From Isoetes taiwanensis (taxonomy: Eukaryota; Streptophyta; Lycopodiopsida; Isoetales; Isoetaceae), in the NCBI GenBank assembly GCA_021234155.1, contig JAJEKV010000040.1:4055229-4119228 (forward strand): DNA of 64,000 nucleotides, given 5' to 3'. Below are positions 59,086 through 64,000 of this stretch, in pieces (position 1 is the stretch's first letter; each line of letters opens with the position of its first letter). The notes under the pieces are model-generated. The model was not told where the DNA came from, ran no database searches, and saw only the letters and a list, made by a program, of their open reading frames with translations. Position numbers and translations under genes: made by a program.

Positions 59086-60900
59086 TGCTCCGCCACTTTT
59101 TCATAAAAAGTTGTTTTTAGGGTTAAAATTTTTAAAAAGTTAGTCAAAGGTAACTTTTCTTTCACTTTTTTTGGCCCTAGCGCTTCCTTGAGCTCGCCTA
59201 GCCGCCATAGCCGCCCGGTGGAAGCTTTCTCCGCCATAGCCGGACCTCGTCCCTCACCTTTCTCTCTCAGCTGCCCGCCCGCCCACCTAGTTCACGCCTT
59301 TTCAGGGATGGAGGAAGCCAAGCAAGTCTACTCGGCGTAAGCCTCGCTACTCAAGTCCCCTATAGAGTCTCGATGGCTCAAGCTGCGCCACGCCCAAACC
59401 CCTGCTTTGAGGAGGAGGCCAAAGCGAGGAGGAGCTCTTTGGAGTACTTTGTCAAAGCGCTTCTATGAAGGAGTTAGGATACCTTTTTCGCTCTTTTGCT
59501 ATAACGGCCGCGGTACAAGCTTAATGCCATCCAAGAAGCATTAACCGTAGTTGAAGCGGGAAGATGGCGTCCAAAAGTATACGGTACTACTTTAAGGAAG
59601 GGGACCTGCCCGACCCCAATTTTTGGTCCGTTGGTTGTTTTTGGTTGTGCGGAAGTGTTGTTTTATGCCAAAAACAACAGCAAAATGGCCCCAAAAGTCC
59701 ACATGGCCCGTTTATCCGGATTTGCACAAAGAGACAGTGGTTTTTTGGCAAAATTTTCCACGGTCGTCTTTTGGCAGAAAAATCCACGCGTAGAAAAAAT
59801 TGGTATAGTTTTTGTGACTTTTTGTCAACGTGTTTTTTCCTTATTTGTTGTTTTTGTAAAACCATGGCGTTGTTTAGCTTTAAAATATCATCGCGTAGGT
59901 TTTAATTTTACTACACCTGAAAAACTAAATTACAACACTAGAAATAAAGAACTATAAAAAAGAACACGTAGGAAATTGAAAAATAATGTTTTCAAATGTT
60001 CTTTTTCTCAATATGGACACGTCGTTTCAAGTGTTGTTTTTGCAAAATTAGGAAAACCACGCATGGCCTTTTTTTTAATTTACGAAACACTACATGTGTT
60101 ATTGAAATCTAGCTATTGTTTTCGTAAAATAAGGACATGTAAAAAATATAATAATATCGTAGAAAAAGCGTGAGTTTCTAGACCTAATGAGATATTGAGA
60201 CATGGCATAGTTTTTAAATAAAAAACATTATTCTAGCCAATCAAATATAGACACGTGGCATACTTTTGAAATAATAAAGCATTATTATTACACGTAGGAA
60301 AAACAAGGTATTGTTTCTAATATATCTTCTAACAAATCAAATGTTGACACGTGGCACACATTATAAAAAAATTACTATAGGCCACAATTTAAAAGCTAAT
60401 CTTCTTTTTATTTTGGTAAGGGGTTGGGGAAATGCCCTGTGATGGATGTAGACAGCGCATGGAACGCCATGCGGCGTTCCCTTCCCATTCTTGACTCGGT
60501 TGCGGGACTACGGTTTGCGGCATTGAATCGCAAATTTTGAATTCACCTAGAGCAATTCCATACGAAATCTTGGAGCAATTCGATCACGAAATCTTCCTTT
60601 TTCTCGCTCCATGCTCTCTGTTATTTTGGCGTCTCAAGGTTTTGGTGCCTTAGATCCATCTCAGGCGCCATTGGTGTGAGCTGCCGGATCCTCCATTACG
60701 CTTAGGATGAGCGAGAATCGATTTGTTTTAGTTTGTATTTTGAGAACAAAGAGTCGTTAAGGAGCTGATTAGTCCTTTGTTCTTTTTCGGTTTTTTGGTG
60801 GTCCCTCTGACTCCACCACAACTTCAGTTATACGGGAGAATCAACTTGTTTGCGAAGTTCGGTATTTTTTTCTATACAAGCTGCTTAGCCGAGGGTTCGT
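59086..60900. other. AT-rich DNA with ACACGTGGCA repeats, no gene recognised
   Basis: Overlapping ORFs near 59,564-59,957 have no known domain. The words GACATGGCATAG (60,199), AATCAAATATAGACACGTGGCA (about 60,239) and AATCAAATGTTGACACGTGGCA (about 60,336) form an irregular repeat of roughly 50-100 bp, each with a G-box-like core. From 60,420 to 60,900 the DNA looks like a gene leader or promoter but no gene could be tied to it. Confidence 0.4.
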
Positions 60901-61347
60901 TTGTGCTTAAATCATAGGAATCTTCTTTTTAGAACAAAATGGCTTTTGGACCAACACACAATCCATCCATTACGGCAGCGATTTTTTGAGGAGCTGAGAT
61001 TTTTTTTGCGATTATTTATTGATTTTGGGGCCGACCCGATCCCAAGCGAAATTTGGTACAACCCTAACCTTCAACTCTTTTTGAAGCTTGGCCGGGGTGT
61101 ATGGGCGCTTGGAAAAGAGCTTATTAAAGCGACTAACGGGTCATTCATTTGCAAGAGCCATTGTTCGATTTGGGAAAGGCTAAGCAAAGGAGTCGTTGAA
61201 GCAAGTATAACCCTAACCCCAACACTTTTTAGAAGCTTCAGATTTATTGATGCTTGCAAAACAGCTTATGAAAATAGCTACTTCATAGATTTGCCCTTCT
61301 TTCTTTTTACAGGCACTATGGAGGTGAAGACGGAAGCTTCAAGCTAA
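60901..61347 (+). CDS. Unidentified 148-aa ORF, possibly not coding
   Basis: Open from an ATG at 60,901 with aromatic-rich sequence (RQRFFEELRFFLRLFIDFGA, ALGKELIKATNGSFICK). A good splice-acceptor-like site, TTTCTTTTTACAG, ends near 61,313 inside it, so the open frame may partly be intron. No family is recognised and I give it little weight. Confidence 0.2.
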   Translation: MCLNHRNLLFRTKWLLDQHTIHPLRQRFFEELRFFLRLFIDFGADPIPSEIWYNPNLQLFLKLGRGVWALGKELIKATNGSFICKSHCSIWERLSKGVVEASITLTPTLFRSFRFIDACKTAYENSYFIDLPFFLFTGTMEVKTEASS

Positions 61348-64000
61348 GCACAAAGACAAAATTTGCAAGGAATAGTTGGGCTTCGCAGTTGGGGAGATAA
61401 AAGGCTGCCTGATGTTATTCATGAGATGAAATGGCCAAGCGAGAAATGTTCTTTACGTCAATATCTGATTCCCTTTGTTGGCCTCATTAATCTTCTAGGA
61501 GCTAGCATGGTTTTGCATAATGCTCTTTAATCCAAGTGGAATTTCGTGGCAGCAAATACTCTCCCAACTTCTTAATACTTTTCTTAGCATTGGAAGGAAA
61601 GGGCGTGTTTATCCCGGGTTTGGGTTTATCTTACCATGTTCTTCGGATCAACAATATGCATTCCTGCTGAGCTAACAAGTCTACCATGGAATCAACCATC
61701 AAAGGAAACGTCTCCATGGCTTGGTTCCGGCTATTGCAATATGTTTTTGCCTCATTAGAAATGGCATACCTATATTTTCAGCTGGTGGAAGCCAGATTTC
61801 TAGATATGCATAAGTGCAAGGACCAGTTCGACAAATCTACTGGCCCAGGTTATTTCTATGCTTTCGTTTCTTCGGATCAATTTCATCTCTTCTTCTTACT
61901 CATATTTCAGTTCTTAGTAACTCAATTCGCTCAGTAGAATAAGTTCCTTATTTTCTCATTCGTATTTGGGCAGGGTTTTTGATCCTTCAGGATGTTGAGT
62001 TGCCATGCTAGGACGGCTACAGATTATAGAACCTGCTACATGTTTGCCCCCTTTGACACCAATTAGATGCTTAGGACTATTGAGTCTGCACTTTAGATTG
62101 AGGGTATTAGAGCGAGGTAAGAACTTGGATTCCTTGCAATTTTTTATAGCACAGCAATTCAAAAATTTTAGTTTTCATTTCATTCATCATGATGCTGGTT
62201 GAAGTTATCTTCATGACGCTGCTGCTTGAATGCGTTCCAGAATCATTGCTAAGCTGTTGAATGGGTGTTTCAGATTCCTCATTTGAAATCGGCACAATAC
62301 AGAAAGACCCACCTTCAAAGGCATAAGAAAACTATCAATAATGCATATGGGGAGTGCTGTCTGGTGGTGCAGTGAGACAAGGGTGAGTGATCTCTGTGTG
62401 CTTTGCTTCGTGGAGACTTTGTTTTTTCTGCAATTAGACCTGCTTGCTTCTGCAATATCATTAGAGCATTTTTGGTCGAAGATCAAAAAAATCGTGAAAA
62501 AGGTATTGAAGATTCAAAACACGAAATAAAAGCAGTCTGCTAAAACACAAGCTCAAATTCTCGCACATCTGGGAAGTTGAATTGTGTTTTGGCGCAACGA
62601 ATTTTTTAGCAAATTCATTTTGAGTCGATTGCATTCTAAGGAATAGTTAATTGGCCTTTGCCTTTGTTTCCCATTACCTTGAACATTTTTTTTAGGAATT
62701 TTATTGGTCCAATATTGGTCTATGTAGGGCCGCCATGGTGATGGCATTTCCCACATGGCCTCTTTACGTGTTTCTTGCATATTGTAACACCCATGCTATC
62801 AGCTACTCAAAAAACATGGTTATGTGATTTGGGACAATACTATGTTCTGTAAGGACATCATTTGTAACCACGTTTGCTCATGGGCTGTGATCTTCAAAAT
62901 TGTATAGAGTGTCAGTTTATTTCTAGAAAAGAAGCAGTTAAAGCATGAATAGGTTTCTTTTGAGCTTATGCAATATATGCTTGGACAATGCTAAAATCAT
63001 GGAATGATGTAGACGGACGACGTTCAAGTGTGTTTCCCCATGTAAAACATATCTGCTGATTGGGAACATTTTTTATGTGTCATTGCATAAGAAGGTTGTG
63101 CCAAACTGTACATAAGAGGGTTACGCCAATTTATACATAAGAATCAGTTGCAATGACAATATACTTGCAGATCATATAGGGTTGAAACAGGGATATACAG
63201 TAATATGGACCAACAATTGCTATCACTAAAAAGTGCATGCACTGCAATTTTAGAAGAACTAGCCTGTTTGCCAAGTTTATTTAGTTTAATCAGAAAATCA
63301 AATGGACAAGAGAACTTAGATGTTAGGCTCAAAATGATGCAATGTAGGGCTCAAAATGATGCAACATAGTGAAAGGAATTTTATTGAAATTACTACCAAA
63401 TTACACATGTTTTTAATCATATAAAAGCAATACTACTTCCACATGCATGTGATTTCAACAAAAGTCCATTTTACATAATACATGATTGTAAAATCTAAAT
63501 ATACAGAATAAATTGCTGAACCCAGTTTTCTACTTGCAAAAGGTAATATCAGCTCTAATTCGTTCTTGGAGTTCCTATTTGTTCACGCTGTCTTGGAATA
63601 TTGGAAGAGAAGACATTGGAATAGTGGCAAATGCGCTTATTAGATCTGTTTTGCACTTGCAAAATGTATATATCTTTTGTACTTAACATTATAGTATATT
63701 ATTCACATGCATTCTCTAATTCTTTTGTAAAGAATGCATCTGGGGCAAAATGAGAACCAATTTGAAGGATAGTTGGGAATATTTCCATCTCTAATTTTTA
63801 CATCATAGTCTTGAATGTTCAAACGCCATTAACTATTTTTTGTTTGTTTGCGCATTGGGGATATATTGGCACTCTAGAATCTTCCGCTATATCTATGACT
63901 TCCACTCTTATGTTGAGGTAATAAAAAAATGCAAAGTTTGAGAGCAGAAGAATGTATTACACTGTTCACTGCGAAAAAACTGTTTTCAATGTGTTTTAAG
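61348..64000. other. AT-rich intergenic DNA, no gene recognised
   Basis: Only short ORFs with no recognised domain (for example 61686-61937 plus and 62211-62486 minus). A short direct repeat, TAGGCTCAAAATGATGCAA, occurs twice near 63,323-63,366. Nothing else is supported. Confidence 0.45.

Noticed and set aside
61950-62230. Possible leucine-rich-repeat or NLR fragment
   Set aside because: A few Leu-rich phrases only (for example CLGLLSLHFRLRVLERG). No repeat register or NB-ARC motif.

Overview
The window reads as nuclear DNA of a seed plant with a large, repeat-rich genome. The evidence is a plant acid invertase of the cell-wall type (GH32), a receptor-like kinase relic, Ty3/gypsy chromoviruses primed by initiator tRNA-Met, a LINE relic and long AT-rich spacers. 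The repeat load would fit a gymnosperm, but nothing here fixes the species. There are no bacterial operons, rRNA genes or CRISPR arrays.

Layout. 1-5.5 kb is the 3' part of one or more old LTR elements: an integrase relic, a long coiled-coil ORF, a polypurine tract and a 3' LTR. 5.5-11.8 kb holds no gene I can support. 11.8-12.9 kb is a receptor-like kinase pseudogene on the minus strand. The main structure is a large direct tandem duplication: copy A (12,751-35,147) and copy B (37,860-57,072) are collinear at very high identity, offset by about 25.1 kb. Each copy carries, in order: noncoding DNA; a Ty3/gypsy element on the minus strand (TE1) with target-site duplications; an intron-free acid invertase on the plus strand starting just beyond the TE1 LTR; a 1.7-kb inverted repeat (foldback); a LINE 3' relic; a cluster of CTCGACTCGCGAGTCGAG-like palindromes; an unidentified ORF; and the 5' part of a second Ty3/gypsy element (TE2). 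Copy A also has a 3.28-kb block absent from B, with exons of an SCY1-like kinase pseudogene and tRNA-like SINE modules. The 3' part of TE2 (RT to chromodomain) survives only in A and is cut at 37,860, where copy B begins. Copy B stops inside TE2 at 57,072, where a diverged LTR-like sequence of the same family begins. 59-64 kb is mostly AT-rich with no recognised gene.

Functional reading. The only recognisable host enzyme is the invertase, which would hydrolyse sucrose in the cell wall. Both copies carry frameshifts at different sites, share the lack of an in-frame ATG, and have no introns. Either they are a duplicated retrocopy or pseudogene, or some frameshifts are assembly errors. The second view has support: the two TE1 LTRs of copy A are identical apart from one 36-bp deletion although pol is heavily frameshifted, and A/B differences pile up at CAG, CTG and CCGG sites in the repeats, as expected if methylated CHG sites were miscalled in a long-read assembly. 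Whether A and B are true tandem copies or two haplotypes placed in series cannot be decided from sequence alone.
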